This document shows, piece by piece, positions 54,559 through 63,669 of a stretch of 64,000 bases of DNA. Below the pieces are notes generated by a model. The model was not told where the DNA came from and did not search any database. It saw only the letters and a list, made by a program, of their open reading frames with translations. Within the stretch, counting starts at the first letter, position 1; each line of letters starts with the position of its first letter. The DNA comes from Parapedobacter luteus (GTDB lineage: Bacteria > Bacteroidota > Bacteroidia > Sphingobacteriales > Sphingobacteriaceae), in assembly GCF_900168055.1 (NCBI RefSeq), contig NZ_FUYS01000003.1:310001-374000 (forward strand). Direction: 5' to 3'. The translations under genes and the position numbers were made by a program.

Positions 54559-54918
54559 CTATGCACGCTTTAATGCTTCTCGATCTTGTTTGCGTAAACC
54601 GGCCACGACCAGTTCATAGCTATGGCTGATAAGGTTTTCCAACACCCCATCACTTAATTCGCCATTGCAGACCACCTCGTTCCAATGGCGCTTATTCATA
54701 TGGTACGCTCCTTTTATGGTATTGGGGTGGCGTTCCCGCAATTCAACGGCATATTCGGGATCACACTTTGCACTGAAGGACAGCGGCTGGCTATCCAATG
54801 GCGTGAGCAAAAACATTTTGCCGGCCACCTTAAACACCAGTATTTCCGGCCCGAAAGGGCAGCTCTCCGTAACCCCTGGTTTGCTGAGGCAATAATCACG
54901 TAGTTGTTCGATGTGCAT
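54559..54918 (-). CDS. MmcQ/YjbR-family protein
   Basis: A 119-residue single-domain protein with the MmcQ/YjbR pattern: LSKPGVTESCPFGPEILVFKV near the start, MFLLTPL, and AYHMNKRHWNEVVCNGEL. The fold is CyaY-like and the family is often labelled DNA-binding. No firm function. It lies 74 nt upstream of the thioredoxin-like gene on the same strand. Confidence 0.83.
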   Translation of the reverse strand: MHIEQLRDYCLSKPGVTESCPFGPEILVFKVAGKMFLLTPLDSQPLSFSAKCDPEYAVELRERHPNTIKGAYHMNKRHWNEVVCNGELSDGVLENLISHSYELVVAGLRKQDREALKRA

Positions 54919-54995
54919 TGTTAAAAACGGAACTGGATATCCGGCGTTGTAAAATTAACACCTTAAACTTGAAATTTAAAATCACCCGGTTCAAA

Positions 54996-55034
54996 ATGAC
55001 ACATTGTCATGACGACGTCATAGATATAATGACG
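54996..55034. promoter_or_regulatory. Clustered ATGACN inverted repeats upstream of dnaK
   Basis: ATGACA-cat-TGTCAT (54996-55010) overlaps ATGACG-a-CGTCAT (55009-55021), and a further ATGACG follows at 55029-55034. A TATAAT sequence (55025-55030) with TTGTCA 15 nt upstream (55004-55009) lies inside the cluster. The ATG of dnaK is 110 nt further on. Confidence 0.55.
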
Positions 55035-55144
55035 GTTCTCACCATCCTACGCCTAATTGGTGCCAGAAAAACGATTGGCACAAGGCTTGTTAAACCATTA
55101 TGAAACATATTGATTTATCATCAACGTAGAAAAGGAACATAGAT

Positions 55145-57058
55145 ATGGCAAAAATTATTGGAATCGACTTAGGAACTACCAACTCTTGCGTAGCCGTGAT
55201 GGAGGGTAATGAGCCGGTAGTCATTACGAACAACGAAGGAAAGCGAACTACGCCTTCGATTGTGGCTTTCGTGGAGAATGGCGAACGCAAAGTAGGTGAC
55301 CCTGCGAAACGCCAAGCCATTACCAATCCAAAGAAGACCGTGTACTCCATCAAACGGTTTATGGGTACCAATTACGACGAAGCCCGTAAAGAAATTGAGC
55401 GTGTACCGTACTCCGTTGTGAAAGGTGACAACAACACCCCCCGCGTGGAAATCGACGACCGCAAATATACACCGCAAGAAATTTCTGCAATGATTTTGCA
55501 GAAAATGAAAAAGACTGCGGAAGATTTTTTGGGCCACGAAGTAAACGAAGCGGTTATCACCGTACCGGCATACTTCAATGATGCGCAACGCCAGGCAACG
55601 AAAGAAGCTGGTGAAATTGCTGGCTTGAATGTAAAACGTATTATAAACGAACCGACCGCAGCAGCACTGGCATACGGATTGGACAAGTCCAACAAGGACA
55701 TGAAAATCGTCGTATTCGACTGCGGGGGTGGTACACATGACGTATCTGTACTGGAGCTGGGAGACGGTGTATTTGAAGTAAAATCGACAGACGGTGACAC
55801 TCACCTGGGAGGTGATGATTTTGACCAAGTCATCATTGACTGGCTTACCGATGAATTTAAAAACGACAACAACGGGTTCGACCTCAGCAAAGACCCAATG
55901 GCTTTGCAACGCTTGAAAGAAGCTGCTGAAAAAGCCAAAATCGAGCTTTCAAGTTCGTCATCCACTGAAATCAATCTGCCATACATCACGGCGGACCAAA
56001 CCGGACCGAAGCACCTGGTCCGCACATTGAGCCGTGCCAAGTTCGAGCAGTTGGCTGACGATTTGATTAAACGCACCATTGAGCCTTGCAAATCAGCATT
56101 GAAAAATGCAGGCTATTCCCCATCGGATATCGACGAAATCATCCTTGTGGGTGGTTCTACCCGTATCCCTGCTATCCAAGATGCGGTAAAAAAATTCTTT
56201 GGTAAGGAGCCTTCGAAAGGCGTGAATCCGGATGAAGTAGTAGCCCTTGGTGCAGCGATACAAGGTGGTGTATTGACCGGTGAAGTAAAAGACGTGTTAC
56301 TCTTGGACGTTACCCCACTTTCATTGGGTATTGAAACCATGGGTGGTGTCATGACCAAGCTCATCGAGGCCAATACGACTATCCCGACCAAAAAGTCGGA
56401 AGTATTCTCTACGGCATCAGACAACCAACCTTCTGTGGAAATCCACATCTTACAAGGTGAACGGCCCATGGCTGCGCAAAACCGGACCATCGGACGCTTT
56501 CACTTGGATGGTATCCCGCCCGCACCGCGCGGTGTACCCCAAATCGAGGTAACATTTGATATCGATGCAAACGGTATCCTCCATGTGTCGGCCAAAGACA
56601 AAGCTACGGGCAAGGAACAAAAAATCCGTATCGAGGCTTCTTCCGGTTTGACCGACGACGAAATCAAGAAGATGAAGCAGGAAGCGGAAGCCAATGCTGA
56701 GGCAGATAAAAAAGCGAAAGAGGAAATAGAAAAACTCAACGCCGCTGACGCCTTGATCTTTTCCACTGAGAAACAGTTGAAAGAATATGGCGACAAAATC
56801 GGCGCTGAGAAAAAGTCGCCCATCGAAGATGGCCTGAAGAAGTTGAAAGAAGCTTATGCAGCTAAGGACTTCGCAGCTATCGACGCCGCACAGGCCCAAC
56901 TGCAAACAGCTTGGAACGCCGCTTCGGAAGACATGTACAAAGCTTCGCAAGAAGGAGCCGGGCCGCAAGCTGACGCCGGCCAATCGGCTGCTGGCAGCAC
57001 CGGCGGCGACGATGTGACTGACGTAGAATATGAAGAAGTCAAGGACGATAAAAAGTAA
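55145..57058 (+). CDS. dnaK: Molecular chaperone DnaK (Hsp70)
   Basis: A 637-residue Hsp70. The ATPase domain starts [18 protein letters not shown]; the phosphate-2 region reads DCGGGTHD (192-199) where E. coli has DLGGGTFD, a variant I believe is usual in Sphingobacteriia. The substrate-binding domain begins after the linker [16 protein letters not shown]; the C-terminus ends with an acidic tail ([15 protein letters not shown]). It folds proteins with DnaJ and GrpE. No grpE or dnaJ is adjacent, and no CIRCE element is seen. Confidence 0.98.
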   Translation: MAKIIGIDLGTTNSCVAVMEGNEPVVITNNEGKRTTPSIVAFVENGERKVGDPAKRQAITNPKKTVYSIKRFMGTNYDEARKEIERVPYSVVKGDNNTPRVEIDDRKYTPQEISAMILQKMKKTAEDFLGHEVNEAVITVPAYFNDAQRQATKEAGEIAGLNVKRIINEPTAAALAYGLDKSNKDMKIVVFDCGGGTHDVSVLELGDGVFEVKSTDGDTHLGGDDFDQVIIDWLTDEFKNDNNGFDLSKDPMALQRLKEAAEKAKIELSSSSSTEINLPYITADQTGPKHLVRTLSRAKFEQLADDLIKRTIEPCKSALKNAGYSPSDIDEIILVGGSTRIPAIQDAVKKFFGKEPSKGVNPDEVVALGAAIQGGVLTGEVKDVLLLDVTPLSLGIETMGGVMTKLIEANTTIPTKKSEVFSTASDNQPSVEIHILQGERPMAAQNRTIGRFHLDGIPPAPRGVPQIEVTFDIDANGILHVSAKDKATGKEQKIRIEASSGLTDDEIKKMKQEAEANAEADKKAKEEIEKLNAADALIFSTEKQLKEYGDKIGAEKKSPIEDGLKKLKEAYAAKDFAAIDAAQAQLQTAWNAASEDMYKASQEGAGPQADAGQSAAGSTGGDDVTDVEYEEVKDDKK

Positions 57059-57092
57059 AAGTCCAAGCCGGACGGTACTTTAGCAGTTACAC

Positions 57093-57129
57093 AAAAAAAC
57101 CTCGGAGGATAATCCTCCGAGGTTTTTTT
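57093..57129. terminator. Bidirectional terminator after dnaK
   Basis: CCTCGGAGGA / TCCTCCGAGG with a 3-nt loop, flanked by seven A on the left and seven T on the right. It can end dnaK (plus) and the nucleotidyltransferase gene (minus). Confidence 0.92.
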
Positions 57130-57156
57130 ACGTCCAGTCTCCGGCAGCTTCCGGTT

Positions 57157-58068
57157 TTAAAACAACTTCTCCGGATATACACCATCCTTCACCAATTGTG
57201 CAATGTTCTCCTGCACGATGGGTTTATCTTCCGGATAAGTAACACCAAACCATTTCTGTGAGGTAGGAATGACTTTAAAACGCGCCTTACCCTGCTTGAT
57301 GAGTTCGTCAGCCACTTTAGGAATCAGAAACTCCGATTTCGGGTTATCTTCATTGGCCGGCACGAATGCTTTGAACAATTCTTCGCTGACTCCGAAAATC
57401 GCAGGTGTGAATCCCCAAAAATTCATCGAAACGCGGCTGCTCTGCGGCAATTCCGTCTCTACGCCATCTTCCTCGAAGAAGATACGTTTTTCGCCGTCAA
57501 CCTCCTTAAAATAAACTTTTAACCGCTCATTAATCTCGGTCATATTCCCATTATCATCAACCTTGCACACACCTCGTGATACCGACCCATGTTCGGACAA
57601 TGTCTTGTCGATTTGATAGCCCATTAACGAAAATTTATCGTCAGCTACCTCATCACTGAGGAACTTTGCCATTTTCTCAAAAGCCTCATAACCATAGAAG
57701 TCATCCGCATTAATCACACAGAACGGTTCGTTTATTTGATTGCGTGCAGATAACACAGCGTGTGCCGTACCCCAAGGCTTGGAACGTTCAATCTCCCTAT
57801 TGATACCAAACGGCGTTAGATCATAACGCTGGAAAACGTAGTCTGTCTCGATCTTACCTGCCAACTTGGGTTCAAAAATCGATTTGAATTTATCGGCAAA
57901 TTCTTCGCGAATGATGAAGCTTACTTTTCCAAATCCTGCCCTAATCGCGTCATAGATGGAATAGTCGATAATCGTTTCGCCATTAGGCCCGAACGGGTCA
58001 ATCTGTTTCATACTTCCGTAGCGGCTGGCCATTCCGGCCGCAAGAATCAACAAGGTGGGTTTACTCAT
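57157..58068 (-). CDS. Sugar-phosphate nucleotidyltransferase family protein
   Basis: A 303-residue NTP-transferase. The nucleotide loop is ILAAGMASRYGSMKQ (with the Gly-x-Gly/Ser-Lys pattern) at residues 8-22, and the metal Asp lies in VINADDFYG. It resembles GlmU/GalU-type enzymes but differs from RfbA and GalU in length and details. It probably activates a hexose-1-phosphate; the sugar cannot be read from the sequence. Confidence 0.8.
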   Translation of the reverse strand: MSKPTLLILAAGMASRYGSMKQIDPFGPNGETIIDYSIYDAIRAGFGKVSFIIREEFADKFKSIFEPKLAGKIETDYVFQRYDLTPFGINREIERSKPWGTAHAVLSARNQINEPFCVINADDFYGYEAFEKMAKFLSDEVADDKFSLMGYQIDKTLSEHGSVSRGVCKVDDNGNMTEINERLKVYFKEVDGEKRIFFEEDGVETELPQSSRVSMNFWGFTPAIFGVSEELFKAFVPANEDNPKSEFLIPKVADELIKQGKARFKVIPTSQKWFGVTYPEDKPIVQENIAQLVKDGVYPEKLF

Positions 58069-58149
58069 CGTTGGAAAAATTATGGTTATTGAATTAAAAC
58101 TTATTCACTGATGCCAAATTGATGCCAAATATATCATTCACCTACTATC

Positions 58150-59694
58150 TTAACGTTTTCTCCGCAACATAGCAGCCAAGATGCCGTTGGCAATCTTGCC
58201 CAATAATTTTGCCCCTTCCCTGGCCAACGTTGTGGTGGCTGCTTTTTGCGCCGCTTCAAGGGGCGTTTGCCGGCTACGCGTCCGGCCGCCCCGCTTCGCC
58301 GTTTCGCGGTTGGTTCCATCCTTAGCTGTCTGAATCGCGTGCGCACGCATCTTATCCTCCAATATTTCCGCCGCGCTCCGTCTGTCCACGGGCTGGTGGT
58401 ATTTGGCATAGAAGGGAGAAGTGTCTACCAGCTTAGCGTACGTGTGTGCGTCAATAGGGCCCATCGTTGCACGCGGCGGGATAAGGTGTGTAGCCACTAC
58501 TTCGGTAGGGATTCCCTTTTCATTGAGTACGGTGATCAGCGCTTGTCCTGTGCCAAGCGATGTCAATACCCGATCTATCTCGTAAAAATCTGACTTTGGG
58601 TAGGTCTTTACCGTTTTCCTTAGTGCTTCGGCGTCATTGGGGGTAAACGCCCGCAAAGCGTGTTGCACGCGGTTGCCCAGCTGCCCCAGCACACTTTCGG
58701 GGACATCCATCGGCGACTGCGTACAAAAGAATACACCCACCCCTTTTGAACGGATGAGCCGAACGATTTGTTCTACTTGAGCAAGAAATGCTTTTGGCGC
58801 GTCCTTAAATAGCAAATGGGCCTCGTCGAAGAAAAAAACTAATTTCGGCTTGTCCAAATCGCCCACCTCGGGCAGCTTTTTAAACAACTGTGCCAGCAGG
58901 CTCAACAAAAACGTCGAAAACAATACCGGCTGTTGCTGAATATCCGAAATGTTCAGCAGGCTAATCACGCCTTTACCGTCCACCCTTTCAAACAGATCAT
59001 TGATATCAAATTCTTTTTCACCGAAAATACCGGACACATCCTGTTGTTCCAGCGCGACCAGCTTACGCAGTATGGTTCCAGCAGTACTTCCGCTAATGCG
59101 GCCATAGCTGTCTTTGATTTCTTCGGCTCCGGCTCCGCCGGTGAGGTAATTGAGCAGTTTCTTTAAATCGGCGAAATCGACCAACGGCAGCTGGGTATCT
59201 TCTGCATACTTGAACAACGCCGCCAGCACACCGGTTTGGGTATCATTCAATTCCAGGATTCGCCCAAGCATTACTGGGCCGAAATCTTCCACCGTAAGCC
59301 GCATGGGATTGCCAACGTTGCCAGACAACGAGAATAGCTCCACTGGAAAGCCGGACGGCACGAAGGGCCACTCCAACGCGTCTCCCCGCTCCACTAAAGC
59401 CGGATTTGGCCCGCCCGGCTGGTGCAGGCCGGAAAGGTCGCCTTTTACATCCAGCAAAAACACCGGTACTCCCGCATCCGATAGTTGTTCGGCAATCAGT
59501 TGTAAGGTACGTGTCTTGCCGGTACCCGTAGCGCCCGCAATCAGGCCATGGCGATTCATCATCTTCAAGGGAAGTTTTACCTTCGCCTGGGCTACTATTT
59601 CCCCATCGAGCAGACCTGCCCCAAGGAAAATAAAAGCCCCCTTTGGATTATATGAGGCTGTTATCTTGTCGATAAATTCGGCTTGATTTCCCAT
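58150..59694 (-). CDS. HerA-like ATPase, DUF853 (YjgR family)
   Basis: A 514-residue RecA-like ATPase. Walker A GATGTGKT (54-61), Walker B LVFFFDEAHLLF and an Arg-finger region. A Lys/Arg-rich C-terminus from about residue 470 onward (KRGGRTRSRQ) may bind nucleic acid or membrane. YjgR/DUF853 proteins have an unclear role, perhaps DNA pumping or helicase-like. No nuclease partner (NurA) is next to it. Confidence 0.85.
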   Translation of the reverse strand: MGNQAEFIDKITASYNPKGAFIFLGAGLLDGEIVAQAKVKLPLKMMNRHGLIAGATGTGKTRTLQLIAEQLSDAGVPVFLLDVKGDLSGLHQPGGPNPALVERGDALEWPFVPSGFPVELFSLSGNVGNPMRLTVEDFGPVMLGRILELNDTQTGVLAALFKYAEDTQLPLVDFADLKKLLNYLTGGAGAEEIKDSYGRISGSTAGTILRKLVALEQQDVSGIFGEKEFDINDLFERVDGKGVISLLNISDIQQQPVLFSTFLLSLLAQLFKKLPEVGDLDKPKLVFFFDEAHLLFKDAPKAFLAQVEQIVRLIRSKGVGVFFCTQSPMDVPESVLGQLGNRVQHALRAFTPNDAEALRKTVKTYPKSDFYEIDRVLTSLGTGQALITVLNEKGIPTEVVATHLIPPRATMGPIDAHTYAKLVDTSPFYAKYHQPVDRRSAAEILEDKMRAHAIQTAKDGTNRETAKRGGRTRSRQTPLEAAQKAATTTLAREGAKLLGKIANGILAAMLRRKR

Positions 59695-59784
59695 AAATGA
59701 GCGACGAATATGATGGGTGAAAGCTACGCACTTCCTTGGGTAAATCCAAATAGCGGGCCGTTAAATTTGCGGTTTTTTTACCGC

Positions 59785-60891
59785 TTATCGTGTCGTCGGA
59801 CCCAAAACGGTCAATACCCCATGCTCATCTATTTCCATCTCGTCGATGAATACCATCCGTTCGTCACCGGTCTTTTTGGTACGACCGTGGTACACACACA
59901 GCATCCGGCCATCCGGCAGGAATACCACACTATTGTGGCCCGTACCCGTTACATCACCACCCTTTGCCGTGTTTTTCTCCAGCACCGGATTGTTAGCCGC
60001 CTTGGTGTAAGGCCCCAGCGGATGTTGCGCAGTAGCATAGCCCACAGCGTAATGCTCTCCAGCAAAATGGTTCGCTGAGTACATCATGTAATACGTATCG
60101 CCATGTTTAAATGCAAACGAACCTTCCGTCCAGCGGCGATTGACTTCGCGGCCAGTCACCGAGCGGCTCTCCCATTCGGCCTGGGCATCGTCCATCCTCA
60201 CAGGTGGGCGCAAGAGCAATACCGGCTCGCCGATGACACCTGAAAAGTCCGGCTTGAGCTCCACGCCATACACCCAACTTTCTTCGATTTCGTCAAACCA
60301 TCCTTTGTGCTTTGCCCACTCGGCGACTTCGCTCTTTACGGGATGCTTGTAGCAACAGCGGGAGTAATACAAATATACCCGTCCATCCTCTCCAAAATAG
60401 ACATTGGCATCGATGATCGGATAACCGGGGTCGAAGATGGGGTGGTTATATAGGTCGATAAAAGGCCCTGTGGGCTTGTCCGCCACGGCAACGCCAATAC
60501 GGAAGTTTTCCAGTTCCTTACCGGGATTATCTTTCCATTGCGCGCTATAAAACATATAAAATTTGCCCTTATGCGCGTATACTTCGGGTGCCCAATATGC
60601 CCCACCCCAGGCAGCGGTGGAATCGCTCCAGCCATTTTCGTTGCCAGCGTCATAAACCTGGCCTTCGTTCTTCCAGTCCGACAGATCGGCAGACGAATAG
60701 ACTGCAAAACCATGCTTGGCACCACCTCCCGTCCCATACATATAATAGCGGTCGGTTGCGTCGTCATAAATGACATAAGGGTCGCCGAAAGCGACATTCA
60801 AAGGGTTTTGAAATGAAGATAAAGCTTCCTGTGCGCTACCGACATATGGCATCGCGAATAAAACGCTGGCAATAATTATACGGACATTCAT
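59785..60891 (-). CDS. Glycoside hydrolase family 43, exported
   Basis: A 368-residue five-blade beta-propeller with a signal peptide (IIIASVLFAMPYVGSA). The GH43 catalytic triad: base Asp37 in AFGDPYV, pKa-modulating Asp161 in IIDANVYF and acid Glu256 in WTEGSFAF. GH43 enzymes release arabinose, xylose or galactose. The 4-nt ATGA overlap with the esterase gene and the nearby sulfatase point to an acetylated and sulfated side-chained polysaccharide; the sugar is unknown. Confidence 0.9.
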   Translation of the reverse strand: MNVRIIIASVLFAMPYVGSAQEALSSFQNPLNVAFGDPYVIYDDATDRYYMYGTGGGAKHGFAVYSSADLSDWKNEGQVYDAGNENGWSDSTAAWGGAYWAPEVYAHKGKFYMFYSAQWKDNPGKELENFRIGVAVADKPTGPFIDLYNHPIFDPGYPIIDANVYFGEDGRVYLYYSRCCYKHPVKSEVAEWAKHKGWFDEIEESWVYGVELKPDFSGVIGEPVLLLRPPVRMDDAQAEWESRSVTGREVNRRWTEGSFAFKHGDTYYMMYSANHFAGEHYAVGYATAQHPLGPYTKAANNPVLEKNTAKGGDVTGTGHNSVVFLPDGRMLCVYHGRTKKTGDERMVFIDEMEIDEHGVLTVLGPTTR

Positions 60892-61739
60892 TTGACTGAT
60901 TTTTTTGTCAATTCGTTTACATGGTGGAGCAAGATATGGAATCCGGGTGCGGCCATGGCACCATGGTCAAAACCATCCAGCTCGTAAAGGTATACGTGCT
61001 GATGGCCGGCGATCTTCATCATCCGGTAGAAATAAGCACTCTCTTCGTACCTGCCCAATAGCTCCAGCTCACGGTCTCCCGATACCAGCACCAGCGGCGG
61101 AGCATCGCCGCGCACATGAAACAGCGGTGCGTATTCATCCACGATGGGCTGGGTCTCTTTTATCCCTTGCTCCGCGCGGATGGTCATGTGCGTGATCGCA
61201 TGGCCGCTGAAGTCGATAATCCCCGCAAGTTTGTCAGCATCCACGCCGTACTGGCGCAGCCAGGATTTGTCCAAGCCCACCATCGCAGCGAGGTACCCGC
61301 CTGCGGAATGGCCGGTTGCGAATATTTTGTCGGCGGTTCCGCCGTATTCACCGATGTGCTGAAATACCCAAGCTATCGCTGCCGCAGCGTCATCGATGTA
61401 CGCCGGATTTTTGACTTTCGGGCTTAGGCGGTAATTGACCGCCACTACCGCTATACCTTTTTCCTTCAGCTCCTGCGGGATAAACTTCTCTCCACCCGTG
61501 ATCCCGCCGCCGTGAAACCACACGACCGTTGGAAAATCTTTCGTCTGCTCTGGATAATAAACATCAAGCACACAACGCTCACGGATGTAATCATCCGTGC
61601 TATCCGGGCGGTAGTTGACATTTTGCACCAGACGATAGGTGGTGGGCACCGCTGCTTGTTGCGCATATGCAGTCAGTACAAAAGCAACCAGACACCAGCC
61701 CATCACCATTGAGTAATATGTTTTTTTGTTGATAGTCAT
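60888..61739 (-). CDS. Exported alpha/beta hydrolase, carbohydrate-esterase-like
   Basis: A 283-residue esterase with a signal peptide (MGWCLVAFVLTAYAQ). The oxyanion motif is HGGG (76-79), nucleophile Ser145 in TGHSAGG, then Asp in VSGDRELE and His in DGFDHGAM. It resembles acetyl-xylan and other polysaccharide deacetylating esterases. Its start is 72 nt from the sulfatase stop and it overlaps GH43 by 4 nt. Confidence 0.87.
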   Translation of the reverse strand: MTINKKTYYSMVMGWCLVAFVLTAYAQQAAVPTTYRLVQNVNYRPDSTDDYIRERCVLDVYYPEQTKDFPTVVWFHGGGITGGEKFIPQELKEKGIAVVAVNYRLSPKVKNPAYIDDAAAAIAWVFQHIGEYGGTADKIFATGHSAGGYLAAMVGLDKSWLRQYGVDADKLAGIIDFSGHAITHMTIRAEQGIKETQPIVDEYAPLFHVRGDAPPLVLVSGDRELELLGRYEESAYFYRMMKIAGHQHVYLYELDGFDHGAMAAPGFHILLHHVNELTKKSVK

Positions 61740-61810
61740 ACTTAGCTATTTTGATTCCAACTTGGACATTGAAATCGCTAAGGTACACAATGCCGCTGAA
61801 AATGGGAAAC

Positions 61811-63352
61811 CTACTCCCTACGCGGGCTTTGCGGGCGCGGGGGCATCGCTGCCGGGTGCCGCCCGAGCATTGCCTGAAGCGTAGCCCTTACCTCGGGTTG
61901 TTCATCAGCGATGTTCTTTAGCTCCATTGATCCGCTGTGGTAATCATACAGTTCGTACTCCGGGGCCTCCTCGGCGCCATCGAGTTTCGTCCACTCCACC
62001 AAGCGGTATCGGTCGGTACGGACAGCCCTCCCCAATCGGCCGCCCCTTGGGAAACTGTGGTAAGCATGATCGCGGATATGACTTCCGGGGTCTTTGAGCA
62101 CGGGCACCATGCTGACTCCATCGATCGGCTGCCGGACATCCGGTGCTGGCAGTCCGGCGAGTTCCACCAATGTCGGGTAAATATCGACCGTTTCCGACAG
62201 CTGATCGGTATGCGAGCCCGCACGGGTGACGCCCGGAGCCGATATGACCAGCGGAATACGGTTAGCCAATTCATAATTGACATGTTTGGTCCACATCCCC
62301 ATCTCCCCAAGCATATAGCCATGGTCGCCCCAAAGCACTACGATCGTATTATCATCGAGCCCGAGCGCCGCCAGTTCATTCAACACCTTGCCAATTTGAG
62401 CATCGACGTAGCTAACACCCGCGTAATAACCATGAATCAGCTTACGCGTGAGGCTATCCGGAAACGGTGCCTCAGTCACGGTCGTTGGGATCGGCACATA
62501 CTGGTCGATTTCGTCGCCATATTTCACGGCATACGACGGCGCTCCCTCCGGCCGTACGTTGTGTTGCGGCAGAGGGAGCGCGCTTTCGTTATACATATCC
62601 CAGTACTTTTTCGGCACCGAAAAAGGAAGGTGTGGCCGGGCAAAACCGACAGCAAGGAAAAAGGGGCGATCCGCATTCACTTTCCGGTCCCTAAGCCGCT
62701 CGATGGCCCGATTCGCGATACGCCCATCCGCATAAGCATCATCGGCAACGTCCGGTGATTCCCAAGCCGATCCCCTGGGCAGCGATCGGGCGTATCCCCA
62801 CTCCATATTGGAAAACAAGGCCTCTTCACGCGTAAACCCGTCTTTTTTACTGACCGAATCCACATACTCGATGACCAAATCCTTATGATGCGGCACACTC
62901 CAGGAGGCGGTATCGTCATACGTATTGTGCCCCACATGAAACACCTTGCCCATTGATTCCGAGTGATAGCCGTGTTGCTTGAAATACTGCGGCAATGTCA
63001 CCGCATCGGGGTAATGGTCGCGACAATCACTCCCGAAGTTATAAATTCCTGATGAGGTAGATCGGCTACCGAGCAAGAGGTTGTACCGGGAAGGGCCGCA
63101 AACGGCTTGGTTGGCATACGCCCGTTCAAACAGCAGGCTTTTTGAAGCCAGCTTATCCATGTTGGGCGTAAAGGCGATGGTGTCTCCATAGGCTCCGAGC
63201 GCAGGGCGCAGGTCGTCAACGAGGATTAGCAGGATGTTGGGCTTTTCCGTTTTATGTGCCGCAGTACAGGAAATGCCAAGCCAAAAGCCGACAATGGCGC
63301 ATACCGTTATCCATTTGGCGTATCCGTGTCCTGGCTTATGATTACGTATCAT
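61811..63352 (-). CDS. Exported sulfatase, iduronate-2-sulfatase-like
   Basis: A 513-residue arylsulfatase-fold enzyme. The formylglycine site is Cys85-Gly-Pro-Ser-Arg89 in NQAVCGPSRYNLL; calcium ligands Asp46/Asp47 lie in LVDDLRPALGAYGD, a beginning typical of the iduronate-2-sulfatase group. It should need an anaerobic or FGE-type sulfatase-maturing enzyme, which is not in this window. An N-terminal hydrophobic segment ends at ISC and may be a lipobox. It removes sulfate from a sulfated glycan in the periplasm or at the surface. Confidence 0.92.
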   Translation of the reverse strand: MIRNHKPGHGYAKWITVCAIVGFWLGISCTAAHKTEKPNILLILVDDLRPALGAYGDTIAFTPNMDKLASKSLLFERAYANQAVCGPSRYNLLLGSRSTSSGIYNFGSDCRDHYPDAVTLPQYFKQHGYHSESMGKVFHVGHNTYDDTASWSVPHHKDLVIEYVDSVSKKDGFTREEALFSNMEWGYARSLPRGSAWESPDVADDAYADGRIANRAIERLRDRKVNADRPFFLAVGFARPHLPFSVPKKYWDMYNESALPLPQHNVRPEGAPSYAVKYGDEIDQYVPIPTTVTEAPFPDSLTRKLIHGYYAGVSYVDAQIGKVLNELAALGLDDNTIVVLWGDHGYMLGEMGMWTKHVNYELANRIPLVISAPGVTRAGSHTDQLSETVDIYPTLVELAGLPAPDVRQPIDGVSMVPVLKDPGSHIRDHAYHSFPRGGRLGRAVRTDRYRLVEWTKLDGAEEAPEYELYDYHSGSMELKNIADEQPEVRATLQAMLGRHPAAMPPRPQSPRRE

Positions 63353-63669
63353 TATAGTAATTTGTTTTAGCTAAGTCTCCATGACGCGTGTTGTCTGTAA
63401 AGCTACAAAACATGAACGTTGTACCACGACTAATTCAAGAGCTTCAGCAATTCCATTTCGAAGTTGCTCTCGCTAGGCCGGTAAAAATCGTCACCAAACA
63501 CCAGGGCAATAATCGGCAAGATAATGAAAATTACTTTCATAGCTCATTATTTTTTGTATGTCAACAGGTGGGCATTTTTGCGCCGTACGTGCATATTCCA
63601 TCTGCCGATATAAAGGTAACCGCTATCGCCCATTTTTGACGATAGCGGTAAAATCATAAGAACGAATAA
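63353..63669. other. Gap between the sulfatase and the partial edge gene
   Basis: It contains only a possible 36-codon minus-strand gene and a weak -7-like TAGCTTTA box (63405-63398, minus) before the sulfatase. Nothing else is seen. Confidence 0.5.
63430..63540 (-). CDS. Possible 36-residue exported peptide
   Basis: An ATG (63540) to TAG (63430) frame of 36 codons: MKVIFIILPIIALVFGDDFY, then RPSESNFEMELLKLLN. The start resembles a signal peptide and the remainder is charged. It lies between two genes of the glycan locus on the same strand. It may be real or an accident of a short frame; no homologue is known to me. Confidence 0.35.
   Translation of the reverse strand: MKVIFIILPIIALVFGDDFYRPSESNFEMELLKLLN

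Noticed and set aside
54919-55144. CIRCE (HrcA) element before dnaK
   Set aside because: No TTAGCACTC-N9-GAGTGCTAA or near match is seen; the inverted repeats there are of ATGACN type.
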